Source: Clostridia bacterium
GTDB lineage: Bacteria; Bacillota; Clostridia; Christensenellales; DTU072
DNA: 64,000 bases
Assembly (NCBI GenBank): GCA_017504305.1
Contig: JAFVRJ010000007.1
Coordinates: forward strand, 1 to 64,000
Direction: 5' to 3'
Below the pieces are notes generated by a model. That model saw nothing but the letters and a program-made list of their open reading frames with translations, was not told where the DNA came from and did not search any database. Position 1 is the first letter of the stretch. The number at the start of each line of letters is the position of its first letter. The position numbers and the translations under genes were made by a program. This document shows positions 56,001-64,000 of this stretch, piece after piece.

Positions 56001-59000
56001 ACAGAGTATAAGATTTCAGCAAAGACGATTCGTCTCAACTGGGTGCTTCAAAATGCAAGTACAGAGGTGGTCGCGGATGCAAGTCCTTATTCCGTTGAAT
56101 ACAATAAGACGGCATATACAATGGTAGCAAGCTTCCAAACCACCGGTGATTATGCAGTTTATAGCGGAGATTACGATCCCGATACCGGCAAAATAGCCAT
56201 CGTTAACGGCGGTGAAAAGACGGTCGCGCTTGTCCACGACGATAAGTGCTCTAAAATAAACGCCGGAGAATATACCGCAGGCGTAAATCAATTGCCAGCA
56301 GGTAACTACGTTATTGCAGAAACAGGCGAAGATGCAGTCGGTCAATTGCGTACTGTTGACTGGGAAATCACTCGTAAATTGCTTACCGAAATCAACTTTG
56401 GCGACGACGCAGGTACTGCAAACAAGATTTACGATGGTAGCCCGTTGAGCATAGAATTTACTTTACCCGGGCTTATTCAAGGCGATACCATTGAAAAATT
56501 CGGCATTTTTGACGGACAAGGACTTGATTTTGATAACGATGGTGTTTCATTTAGCTTAAGCGCAATCGATGCGGGCGTATACAATTTGGTATTGAACGTC
56601 GTTAATAAAGACGTTGATGAAAACTATCGCATCACCTATAGTTGCAATTATCAACCCTTCCTTACTATTAATAAGCGTGTATTAGAATTCAGCTATCCCA
56701 AGACCACGGCAGAATATACCGCTTCGCCGATAACCGACTTTATAGCCAATCCGACAAACCTTGTTACTCCGCAAGGAGAGGCTAAACAAGACGAGGTTAT
56801 CGTTGAAAGCTACACTTATACTTTGATATCGCAACTCGGCTCTTGGCAAGTCCCCAACCCCATAACCGAAATCGTTAACGCAAGCACCTATAGAGTTACC
56901 GTAGCTTCTATAATAGGCGCAAGAAGCACTAACTACACCTTAAGCGGCGCCACCACTTTGAGCGCAGATTGTACCGTTACACCCAAAGTAATCAGCTTGC
57001 CCGAAGGAGCACTTTCAAAGCCTGACGATAATACCTATAACGGCACTGCCCTTACGGTAAAGAAACCCAATATTTACGATTATTTAGTAGACGGCACAGC
57101 CAACCAAGATAAAACAATCGCGACTAATTCCCCCGAAAACGGCTACACCTTTATGTACGACGGCGTTACTTCTGCAATAGACGTAGGCTCTTATACCGCT
57201 TCTATCGTAGGTATTAAGGCCAATAAGCTAAATCAAGCTAACTACGTACTTGCTCAAACCTTAACTTGCGACTGGTCCATTGTTAAGAAAGTTCTAACTA
57301 TCGAGTGGAGTCCGTTTACAACTTATTACTATAACAGTGGAAACTTAACCGCGCAAGGCGGTCAACCCGAGTCCGGTAATGGTAAAACGGGTAGCGCTCC
57401 CTTTGAGTTTTTCTATAACGGCGAAGGCCTTTTGACCGCAAACACTCCAAGAGAAGTCGGCGTATCCGTAATTATTAAGGAGGGTATAGTTGCGGGCGAT
57501 ACCGTTAAAATAGCGCTTGTCGAAGCAAATGCCGGCACCTCTAATATCTACTATTCTAACGTAAATTCCACCACGTATACCGCAACCAACGCAGGTACTT
57601 TGATTGCAGTATCTCAGGACAACTCCATTAGATTGATTGCGGTATCTTGCGACGTTAACGCCGTTGCAAGGGCTCTTACCATTAAGATTTACGACGAAAA
57701 CGGCGACGAAGAAAAGAACTACGACCTTATTTATAAGCTTGCAAGCGAACAAACCACTTCGACCGACTTTAATACCTGTTATTATTCCCTTTCCGCTCGT
57801 CCCGTTACCCTTGATTGGAAGCTCGACGGCACCACCAATTACCAAGTAGTTTACGACACCAATTCGCACGAAATGACGGCGGATATCGTAGGCACCGTTG
57901 ATGGCGTAAACGCAAAAATCGATATTACCGGCGACACTCAAACGAACGCCGGAGAATATACCGCTTATGCTTCTTCTGAAAACGATAGTAACCACGTAAT
58001 CAAAGAAGGTTATGAGGAAAAAGCTTATACTATCAATCCTAAACCCATTTACGCGTTCAGTTGGGATCAAAATACTTACGTTTACGATGCGTTAGAGCAT
58101 ACCCCCGTAGCAACCGTCGAAAGCGGAGCAACTGCAGATGACGATGGTAAAGTATACACCGTAGACTTTAGTTCGTTTGAATTCTACTATAGCGGAGATA
58201 TTAACAGCTATCTCGTAGGTGACTACAGAGTAACGCTAAAAGATTTTGAAAGCGGTAACTACGTTTTAGATAAACAAAATATCGCTAACGAAAGCGGTGG
58301 ACTTTACTGTGACTACTCGATTACCGCTCGTCCCTTACAATTAACTTGGGTAGGGGATAGTACGTACGAGTATAACGCATCACCCACCGCAGTTTACGCA
58401 ACGGTTGGTAATCTTATTGCTTCCGACTTTAGTGATAACGTAGACGTAGCGTTTAATAACCTTGCCGATAAGACGGCAATAGACTCTGCGCTTACCGTCG
58501 AATCCCATCAAGAAGCAAACGGTTTATTAACCTTTAAGATTGAGTTTAATACCGTAAACGTTGGGAACTACGGCGTAAGTCTTGCTTTAACGGCAACGCG
58601 CGCTAACTGCTACTTCCTCGAAGTTAACTCAAAGGAGTGGAGCATTACTCCTGTTACGGTGGAAATCAAGTGGAGTCTCGACGGCACCGAAAACACAACG
58701 GTAGAATACAGTGGCACAGAGCACAAAGTAACCGCAACCGTCAATAACCTCTGCGGTAGCGATACGGTAACCGTAACGTTAGGCGGTACTTATCAAGCGA
58801 CTGCGGTAGGTGATTATACCGCTATAGCAACCGCGCTCAACAGTGCTAACTACGTACTGCCCGAGGACGTAAACAACGAAGGCATCAATAGCTTCGATTG
58901 GGCGATAGTTGCAAGACAAGTAGACGCTCAATTTGGTGATAATATCGAGTTTATTTATAACGGTCATTATCAACATCCCGATTTCAGCATCGATAAACTG

Positions 59001-62000
59001 GTTGCATCCGATAGTGTATACTTTAAGCTCATCTTTACTTCAAGCGATAATACTACAGCTACCATAATCCTTTCCGGTAGCGGTAACACGGAGTATGCTT
59101 ATCAAAGCGTGAGTGCAACTATCGATGCCGATTCGTATAAGGTATCCTTCGACGGCAACGTTTATAGTGATAGCAACGCACAAAATATTAACGCCAACTA
59201 TACCTCTACCGGCGCTATCGAAAAGGAATACGAAATTACTCAAAAGACTATTAACGGCACGGGCGAGTGGTATTACGTATCGACTTCTAACGCAACACCC
59301 ACTCAATATACTGCTTCTACCAATTTGGTATATTCTCAAGACACCTATACTCTAAATTCCGCTCTCAATAGCACCGCTCTATGCGTAAGAGAGGATACCG
59401 GCTTAACAGATACCCTTCCCACCATAGTTTATACCGATAACGCAAAAGTCGATGCAGGCGATTACGTAGCGAAGATGAGCTTTACAAGCCAAAACTATAA
59501 GATGGGTCTCAATTCCTCCATACCTTGGAAGATTGCACCACTTGGTGTTACCATCAATTGGACAGTAGGGGATACTGCAGAGTACACTAAAGTGTACGCC
59601 GGCATGGAGTACGTCGTAAAGGCTACCTTGACCGGAGTGCTTAACGGCGATAGTTGCGCTGTAAACCTTTCGACAGAGGATGGCGCGGTTACGGTAGCTA
59701 CTTACCCAGATAGCTACAAAAGCACGGTAGCAAGCTTAAGTAACGGCAACTACGTTATAACCGATGAGTCGAGCAAAACGCTTTTATGGCAAATCACTCC
59801 TCGCGTAATAACGGTAAGTTGGGATAAGAGCGAATTTGAGTACGACGGTACTCTTAAGACGGTAACGCCCACCATTACCAATAGATTGACTGAAGATGAG
59901 GTTGTTCCCGTTTACATTAACAATACCGCAACCAACGCGGGTACTTACCGTGCGGAAATTACCTCTCTTACCGGCGCTCAAGCTTCTTACTATACGATTG
60001 AAGGCGCAAGTAGTAACGCCTTATTACACGTTTGGGTTATTTCCAAACGCCTTATTACGATGTCGATGACCACTCTTAAAAACGAGTACAATGGTCAAAA
60101 CCAAGGGGTAACGCTAACGGTTGGTAACTTTATTACTCCCGACGAGCAAACCATCACCTTATCGGCATTTAAATACGAAATCACCACCGGCGTAACCGCA
60201 ACCTTAAGAAAGGGCACCGGTGAACTTTATATTGACTTCCAAGCCAAAAACGCTGGCGTTTATAACATAACCATTAATTCCTTCTCCGCTAACAACTATT
60301 ACTTTACCCCCTCCAACCCCTCTTTGGAAGGTGGGTTTGAAATTAGTAAGAGAGAACTTACGATATCAACTTGGAATTATTTCGTTGGTAACGAAAGCGG
60401 TAGCGGAGTATATCTATTCCCGTACCTTCGTAACGCATATACCCTTACGCCCGTTGTCGCTAACGTTGTAGAGGGCGAAACGGTAACCCTTAACGTAATC
60501 AACAATAGTTATACTAATGCCGGTAAATATACCGCGGTAGCATCGCTCAACGAGGCAAGTTATCCCAACTATAAGATGACTTCGGTTAACGTAAATTGGG
60601 AAATCGAAGCTAAAGAAGTTGCTTTGAGCTGGTCCTTTGATGGAAGCACTACAAGCTTTACAACAGTTTATGACGGCGATTCGCACCAAGTATCTGCGAC
60701 TGCAACCAACGTTATCGAGGGTGATACCGCTGTAGTTTATATCGATAACGGTATTAACGATCAAGTAGGTAATTATACCGCTTCGGCACGTTCCATCTCG
60801 AACGCTAACTACCGTTTGCCGGCGCAAGCAACCAAAGATTATTCGATTACTCAAAGAGAGGTAACCGTTTCTTGGAAGCTTGATGATATCGATGGATTTA
60901 AAGTGGAATACGACGGCGAAGACCATACCATCGTTGCTATATTAGGCAATATTGCTTCTGTTGACAACGGCAAGATTACTCCGACCTATCAAGGCACCGC
61001 TACTGCAACCGAAAAGGGTAGCTATGAAGTAAGCATAAACGGCTTAAGCGATAGTAAAAATTATAAACTTCCTTCCGATATTCAAGCACTCACTTGCAGT
61101 TGGGAAATTACCGCAGTAATCTTGTCGATAACTTTCACCACGGCAGACGACCTTGTTTATAACGGAAGTGCTCAAGGCATCAAGGCAACTATCGGAAAGA
61201 TAGCTTCAGCTGATTTGAGCGACAGAACCAGATTAGACTTCACCACTTCCGGAACGGCGGAGTCGGTAAGCGGTAACGTTGAGGGTACCTATTACGTAAT
61301 TTACTTCAACTCGATAAATGCTGCGGAAGAGTACACGGCAAGCATTACTGCTTTAAGCGGTAGCAAAAAGGATAACTACACGTTACCGGCGACTACTTCC
61401 GGTAGCTATAAGATAGCTCCTCTTGCAGTAAGTTTAACTTGGAGCGGTACCGAAGGAAGGTACGATAAGCAACAAAAATCCTTTACTGCAACGGTAAGCA
61501 ATTTAATTGCCGGCAACAGCTTCACCTTAACTTACAAGACGGAAGGTAACACTACCTCCTATCAAGTAAGTGGCGGAGCGGGCGTTGGTAACGTTGCTAT
61601 TAATGCCGATAAGTACTTGACTACGGTTGAGTCGCTTGGTAACACCAACTATACGTTAGATAACGGTGTTAACGTTTCAAAGAGCTGGGAAATCACTGCA
61701 AAACGTTTGACCGATTTGACTTGGAGTCAAAATTCCTTCACTTATGACGGCGAGTCGCACTCTGTAAGCCTAACGGTAGGGGACGGCGCAACCGACGTTA
61801 ACGACGGCAAGCTATATGATGGCGACCTGCTTAACGTAGAGTACGTTGGTGCGGTTACCACCGATTACGGCCTTTCAAGCATAAGCGCAAACGTAGCAAC
61901 CGATGCCGGCGTCTATAGCGTAACAGTTGCAAATATCGGTAATACCAATTACTACGTAGAAAACGTTTCTACCACTCTTACCATCGCGGTAAGAACGCTT

Positions 62001-64000
62001 AATGCGGAAATCACCTATACCACGGGTGGCGCCGAAGTTGATAGCGTAATGACCTTCGTGTATAGCGGAGAGCTACAAGGCGCAACCATTTCAATCAGCA
62101 ATTTAATCGCTAAAGACAACAACGCAACGGCTATTAGCTTAAATATCGCGGGCTTTAGTGGTACGGTAGGCACTGCAAACCGCACGGGAACCTCCTTAAC
62201 ACAAACCGCGACCTCTAAACAAAGCGGTGATTATTCGCTTACCGGTACGCTGGGTGGTAACAAGAGCGCTAACTATCAATTGTCCACTATAACCCTCGCA
62301 TATAAGATTGTTCCGAGGGAAATCACCACGCAAATAAGCGCAGATATTACCGCTAAAGACGTCGTTTACGATGCAGAGGCTATTAGTGATAGCGACTTAC
62401 AAGTAACGTTCAATAACCTTGCAACGGGCGAGAGCTTGTCGCTCGCAACCGACTTTAGCGTTGCTTATAAGCAAGGCGGAGTGATATTAGATACTAACCC
62501 TGTAAACGTTGGTACTTACGTTGCAGTTATAGCACTTTCAGACGAGGTAACCAACTACGTCTTAACCGGTACCACCGAATTTACCTTTAAGATCACCGAG
62601 TTCATTATCACTCCCGATTTAATTAATTGGAAGCTCAACGGTATGGCGGTAGATATCGATAGCCTTACCTTTGAAGCTAACGAGGCAAAGACTATTACTG
62701 CGGAAGTAAATTCTACGGTATTTAATGCTATCTCCGGCAAGAGTATTGCCCACACTTACTTTGGATACTGTTCTTGCGGTGTAAACGTAAGCAGTGCTTC
62801 CGACCTCACCGCAGAGTCTTTAGAGCATCAACACTTGTTGTCAGACGGAGCCTTCCAAACCACTGGTCCCTTGCACGCCGGTACCTATTGGGTAACTCTT
62901 GCGCTAAGCGGTGCTGATAGTCAAAACTTCAAGTTTGCAAACTTTGACGGTTATAGTAACGCCGACTACTTCAAGCTCATTGACGATGAAAGTTATCTTG
63001 TATGGAAGGGCTCTGAAGAAAAGGCTATTGCTCTCGCACTACCTGAGCTTAATAACCTTGTAACCGCTCAACAATTCGGCGTTGCAAGAAAGATGATGGG
63101 ATCGGTATTAGAGCCTACTCCCGATGATTTACACTTCAACGGCACCTTCTATACGCCCGATAACGGATTGCCTTACGTATCCAATATAGCAGAGGGCACA
63201 ACCCTTGAAGTTAGCGTAAACGGCAAGGTCTATGCTTACGAGGCATATGAAGTTGCTCAAATCGTAAAAGATGCAGGCGTATATGAAATCCGTATCTATG
63301 ATACGAGCGTAAAAGAGGGCGGTCAAAACGTTGAAGGTTGCGATTTGTTCACTAACGATGCGAAGTTAGAGCATAACGTAAGATTGACGGTTAATAAAGC
63401 AAAGGTAACCGTAACTTCAACTTCTACTATCGATTGGAACAAAGAGTACGACAAGTTGACGTTGTTTGAAGATTATGAATATGCAACTGACGTAACCTTT
63501 GAGCTTGATCAAGATGGCAACGTAATTTCCGACGGCGTATTGACGGGCACTGACCTTACGATGGTTGCAAACTTTATAGATTGGAACGCCGGTCAACGCG
63601 CTTTGACCTTCACTTTAAGCGGATTAGATAAAGGCAATTACTATTTGGTATTCGACGGCTTAAGCGAAAGCGATTACACCGTAAACGAATTGGATTACGT
63701 AATATCTGAAGAAAAGGCATCCATTTCACCGCGCGTAATAGTTATTAGCGGAAAGACCGACAAAGAGTTTGACGGAACGACCGATCTTAAAGATTTCCAA
63801 ATCGTAAGCCAAGATATTATAGCTGGCGATAGCGTAACGGTAAACGGAGCGTATGCAGGAGCAAGCGTTGGCGAGCACGCCATTACCATTACCACAACAA
63901 ACACTAACTACGTAATTAGTACGATGGTTGCCGCTTACGGTACCATTAGTCCCAAGCAACTTAACGTAACGTGGACAGGTAACGGGGGTTCATACGTATA
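50007..64000 (+). CDS. giant surface protein with InlB-like and MBG repeats (partial, 3' end outside window)
   Basis: From the ATG at 50007 the frame stays open to the window edge, more than 4,660 codons. Residues 1-30 contain a signal or anchor helix (RIIFLVALIALFVVTLAFST). Residues about 40-1600 hold beta-rich regions and at least one InlB-like module (about 950-985: YEGYEFLGWSTTRTSTT; YYAIWQKQ). From about residue 1615 there are some 28 MBG-like modules of 80-130 residues, each with Y-x-G near the start (TYDGTAHG; IYNGTAQG; VYDGDSHQ) and an NAG(E/D)Y / NY-x-L stretch near the end. No Shine-Dalgarno sequence is clear. No sortase signal can be judged because the end is missing. It is probably a long adhesin or matrix protein displayed with the upstream fibre system. 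Confidence 0.9.
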   Translation, partial: MYNKLTTKRIIFLVALIALFVVTLAFSTLYQPTLNNTPVELTQTTLPDVALANVGSLNAKSAYHFNTEDISNYNSNSGTVTLDVGSPSLDNIAWSYSCGDYDYSMTINKETNCDMQIEKFKADKGYNFGNAVLNLEIPQFVKNLLSSGTVNIRVLASYQYEAHMLGTVSYSYFYMGYKRTNQLLTQLPVTLSGKPNEKDYSLFLGDFEEKSNDDWWIFDNSLSLDIDFNYNLTADDSYLALGIACANQDTGAPAPRVGLYNVRLVITYNGSVDVSVPSNGTFSYKLYENATYTSLGTPTKTGTTNALKQAVGNPFVALEIEPIESTPGYRIDSVVSATSYTYNFGNNGWGNDLVSNRIIYIDACDYSRPADETNRNTAASNTQAHLLSGSTTRVNFVARTVKLIYVSNYDKNYAVNGADATIEHYVTLYNSNAEHLIKNAKTIFTGTNSFSSGWRYTDYSTNAGAGYYELETPVDLTDRIQYAPPFDIVSNRCVFRMHANWVDATATDGDDYFTISASQYDRMYSDVTYTLTYNRQYFDLINVYAYYTSGDLAGTHITLDPLGNNKWKLYGISGNCTLVGEWLPQSFTPTYNVGEPKSFTPIEKVYVYKGVSAADMPTCVGNGNWMFIRWNVSGDYQDGQPYNGLTHIPAGAKSAHYVAEWVETSTCYRVTDFNQHTVDEWSSDGVIFPSGRQYDHKRDGVPEVYSVANNNYKFGGLTGIVVADAQKQNRELTGYPVFIPVYFAGQLRQDIIDGKVTKVNITASADLYAGAGRLEGGAYFSSSHTYFDVWEGCTRDLALSTNGSASNEDRWRYVSSNFSGSTESDNLDLNVKIENVGSGGNTYSGDYFYEFSTSSKLQIVSDNKSKTFQIDVTPSTLGFTIGMLVKFWNSTINIGKITNHFGMMKNVKYQVTAATSDYNYNKAILNSNAPTGSSKTLSITQHGTNPIGKRDAFWSYEGYEFLGWSTTRTSTTGDKNMLLNGSSSGITYYAIWQKQNFPILSYNLYVGDDPEDPTKKAYAAEVRKAYYYKYGSGVITGNGSEAYFIDGNYSYVRQGSGGLPTSGFTYQGTWFIGDNTAFTSLMTCNWTWSSQSPPSLATTNSSSINATLTTESKVTVNSTTSYRKAIYVGFYYTMDAPTVTMGTVSPVNYGYSINLTSAITASGHGAQSTRDVKLTYTWLNSKGQKPSFYIDDQPILYTVKETDGYKVNLQADITIYGTVGSGVTLARNVDSSVINCAINALVLKLVVANGASNVLTYNGTIQQFPYVARLDESAYTGLDATELAYLQSVVINEHNGYAWYYNSSANNSINLGFGLIAKLIALQYQCALGTISVDGQTKNIYAGYTTITQSGTNTEFYAAGKYSVDTIILRKVNQGTETDTPNTNFVWSKPVSVNPQQHSADSTIYAEITPAQLDIYAVYSRKVFGTISEPSVTLLDDHYSVLGGSPLNGNTDLTTGATSYVAFDGMLGNDAQDYLATTGKYYDSLIDCWSRESGHTKGRYAIFFNVLAHVTVGEGDSQQSIINPDFYPLLNNYGITINATTDNYAKTNGANGGGIRLYRVNNVNDTNTPDDYTDDVFMFDTYSVSAFYDYCEEETSIPDSYKVFEILPLIMSAPALESSGSYTYDGTAHGPQYSFSGMDIETGSDIEDKDRQTEILGISIPEGWDTWTDAQKEAHVQSALSNGTAVTVGTNRNNNVVAPYTPAGEGSNAYFDYLYFTQINAGSYGVILVGAKNQNFQFSTYYVIKWTIAPKTLSASVSNATELEEGNTTNGTYFGDKNYGGIKVNFSGIIAGDSLSLGYSATFNGNEGEEYFRYSTLTSAIQNDNYYYLYGKYHGNYSFVLNGISENDRQTPHAHNSVYGAKDASNYTFDAENHAWTINQRPLQATASATTSFIYNGTAQGITVTISNLYAENFNQDVAYSAMLAEITKSGTITFTANHTLKTDSNTQFTVNAPSFENGTFTFTFTTINAEDYLTSISDVQYNVGTTDYDNYSLTPISTEYKISAKTIRLNWVLQNASTEVVADASPYSVEYNKTAYTMVASFQTTGDYAVYSGDYDPDTGKIAIVNGGEKTVALVHDDKCSKINAGEYTAGVNQLPAGNYVIAETGEDAVGQLRTVDWEITRKLLTEINFGDDAGTANKIYDGSPLSIEFTLPGLIQGDTIEKFGIFDGQGLDFDNDGVSFSLSAIDAGVYNLVLNVVNKDVDENYRITYSCNYQPFLTINKRVLEFSYPKTTAEYTASPITDFIANPTNLVTPQGEAKQDEVIVESYTYTLISQLGSWQVPNPITEIVNASTYRVTVASIIGARSTNYTLSGATTLSADCTVTPKVISLPEGALSKPDDNTYNGTALTVKKPNIYDYLVDGTANQDKTIATNSPENGYTFMYDGVTSAIDVGSYTASIVGIKANKLNQANYVLAQTLTCDWSIVKKVLTIEWSPFTTYYYNSGNLTAQGGQPESGNGKTGSAPFEFFYNGEGLLTANTPREVGVSVIIKEGIVAGDTVKIALVEANAGTSNIYYSNVNSTTYTATNAGTLIAVSQDNSIRLIAVSCDVNAVARALTIKIYDENGDEEKNYDLIYKLASEQTTSTDFNTCYYSLSARPVTLDWKLDGTTNYQVVYDTNSHEMTADIVGTVDGVNAKIDITGDTQTNAGEYTAYASSENDSNHVIKEGYEEKAYTINPKPIYAFSWDQNTYVYDALEHTPVATVESGATADDDGKVYTVDFSSFEFYYSGDINSYLVGDYRVTLKDFESGNYVLDKQNIANESGGLYCDYSITARPLQLTWVGDSTYEYNASPTAVYATVGNLIASDFSDNVDVAFNNLADKTAIDSALTVESHQEANGLLTFKIEFNTVNVGNYGVSLALTATRANCYFLEVNSKEWSITPVTVEIKWSLDGTENTTVEYSGTEHKVTATVNNLCGSDTVTVTLGGTYQATAVGDYTAIATALNSANYVLPEDVNNEGINSFDWAIVARQVDAQFGDNIEFIYNGHYQHPDFSIDKLVASDSVYFKLIFTSSDNTTATIILSGSGNTEYAYQSVSATIDADSYKVSFDGNVYSDSNAQNINANYTSTGAIEKEYEITQKTINGTGEWYYVSTSNATPTQYTASTNLVYSQDTYTLNSALNSTALCVREDTGLTDTLPTIVYTDNAKVDAGDYVAKMSFTSQNYKMGLNSSIPWKIAPLGVTINWTVGDTAEYTKVYAGMEYVVKATLTGVLNGDSCAVNLSTEDGAVTVATYPDSYKSTVASLSNGNYVITDESSKTLLWQITPRVITVSWDKSEFEYDGTLKTVTPTITNRLTEDEVVPVYINNTATNAGTYRAEITSLTGAQASYYTIEGASSNALLHVWVISKRLITMSMTTLKNEYNGQNQGVTLTVGNFITPDEQTITLSAFKYEITTGVTATLRKGTGELYIDFQAKNAGVYNITINSFSANNYYFTPSNPSLEGGFEISKRELTISTWNYFVGNESGSGVYLFPYLRNAYTLTPVVANVVEGETVTLNVINNSYTNAGKYTAVASLNEASYPNYKMTSVNVNWEIEAKEVALSWSFDGSTTSFTTVYDGDSHQVSATATNVIEGDTAVVYIDNGINDQVGNYTASARSISNANYRLPAQATKDYSITQREVTVSWKLDDIDGFKVEYDGEDHTIVAILGNIASVDNGKITPTYQGTATATEKGSYEVSINGLSDSKNYKLPSDIQALTCSWEITAVILSITFTTADDLVYNGSAQGIKATIGKIASADLSDRTRLDFTTSGTAESVSGNVEGTYYVIYFNSINAAEEYTASITALSGSKKDNYTLPATTSGSYKIAPLAVSLTWSGTEGRYDKQQKSFTATVSNLIAGNSFTLTYKTEGNTTSYQVSGGAGVGNVAINADKYLTTVESLGNTNYTLDNGVNVSKSWEITAKRLTDLTWSQNSFTYDGESHSVSLTVGDGATDVNDGKLYDGDLLNVEYVGAVTTDYGLSSISANVATDAGVYSVTVANIGNTNYYVENVSTTLTIAVRTLNAEITYTTGGAEVDSVMTFVYSGELQGATISISNLIAKDNNATAISLNIAGFSGTVGTANRTGTSLTQTATSKQSGDYSLTGTLGGNKSANYQLSTITLAYKIVPREITTQISADITAKDVVYDAEAISDSDLQVTFNNLATGESLSLATDFSVAYKQGGVILDTNPVNVGTYVAVIALSDEVTNYVLTGTTEFTFKITEFIITPDLINWKLNGMAVDIDSLTFEANEAKTITAEVNSTVFNAISGKSIAHTYFGYCSCGVNVSSASDLTAESLEHQHLLSDGAFQTTGPLHAGTYWVTLALSGADSQNFKFANFDGYSNADYFKLIDDESYLVWKGSEEKAIALALPELNNLVTAQQFGVARKMMGSVLEPTPDDLHFNGTFYTPDNGLPYVSNIAEGTTLEVSVNGKVYAYEAYEVAQIVKDAGVYEIRIYDTSVKEGGQNVEGCDLFTNDAKLEHNVRLTVNKAKVTVTSTSTIDWNKEYDKLTLFEDYEYATDVTFELDQDGNVISDGVLTGTDLTMVANFIDWNAGQRALTFTLSGLDKGNYYLVFDGLSESDYTVNELDYVISEEKASISPRVIVISGKTDKEFDGTTDLKDFQIVSQDIIAGDSVTVNGAYAGASVGEHAITITTTNTNYVISTMVAAYGTISPKQLNVTWTGNGGSYV
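54850..64000 (+). repeat. coding array of about 28 MBG-like modules
   Basis: Module starts are recognisable at roughly 54871, 55262, 55651, 56030, 56378, 56686, 56992, 57296, 57808, 58049, 58336, 58660, 58920, 59235, 59549, 59811, 60057, 60358, 60618, 60863, 61124, 61431, 61710, 62000, 62324, 62612, 63410, 63740 and 63960. Modules are alike in protein pattern but clearly diverged in DNA, so this is an old array rather than a recent tandem expansion. Positions are by eye and approximate. Confidence 0.7.

Noticed and set aside
57345..58070. 241-residue minus-strand frame inside the giant gene
   Set aside because: It runs opposite to a clear module array with continuous coding signal, has no ribosome site, and its sequence mirrors the Val/Thr-rich repeats.

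Overview
The window looks like a chromosomal segment of an uncultured low-GC, Gram-positive anaerobe, probably a gut Clostridia member (the exact order is inference). The signs are many diacylglyceryl-type lipoproteins, a rubrerythrin, SipW/TasA-type secretion genes, strong AGGAGG ribosome sites, sigma-A-like TTGACA-17-TATAAT promoters and a tRNA with an encoded CCA. Two genes run off the window: a sugar-binding lipoprotein at the left edge (1-993, minus) and a giant surface protein at the right edge (50007-64000, plus).

1-5.9 kb (minus strand): a sugar ABC importer operon read from one promoter near 5.85 kb, in the order RDD membrane protein, MsmK/UgpC-type ATPase with an unusual C-terminal extension, two permeases, solute-binding lipoprotein. 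6.2-13.5 kb (plus): a secreted nucleic-acid scavenging operon made of an endonuclease I-family enzyme, a small lipoprotein and a double-headed 5'-nucleotidase. 13.6-15.3 kb: an AT-rich orphan gene, then three copies of a hairpin-rich repeat next to a tRNA-Arg(CCU) gene whose 3' end resembles part of the repeat. 15.4-17.6 kb: rubrerythrin and a convergent O-antigen-polymerase-like membrane protein whose promoter suggests a leaderless mRNA.

17.7-29.7 kb: an ABC exporter pair followed by two very large surface proteins with Big2/Ig-like, InlB-like and MBG-type repeats. 29.8-38.6 kb: asparagine metabolism (asnS-asnA), a YhcH/YiaL protein, a Gfo/Idh/MocA oxidoreductase with its own promoter and a possible operator, a fused MacB/FtsX-like ABC transporter, a divergent Lgt homologue and a six-TM protein.

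38.7-64 kb is the most unusual part. A protein ending in a degenerate EAL domain precedes a cluster encoding three TasA/camelysin-like subunits with SipW-type signal sequences, a fourth subunit-like protein that seems permanently membrane anchored, two ER/SipW-type signal peptidases with matching C-terminal tails, a membrane-anchored McrB-like AAA ATPase, a DUF2357 protein in which a long coiled coil takes the place of the usual nuclease, and then a surface protein of more than 4,660 residues with about 28 MBG-like modules. My reading is that this is a dedicated extracellular fibre or matrix assembly system powered by an AAA ATPase of restriction-system ancestry. No part of that functional link has been tested; it rests on gene order and domain content.
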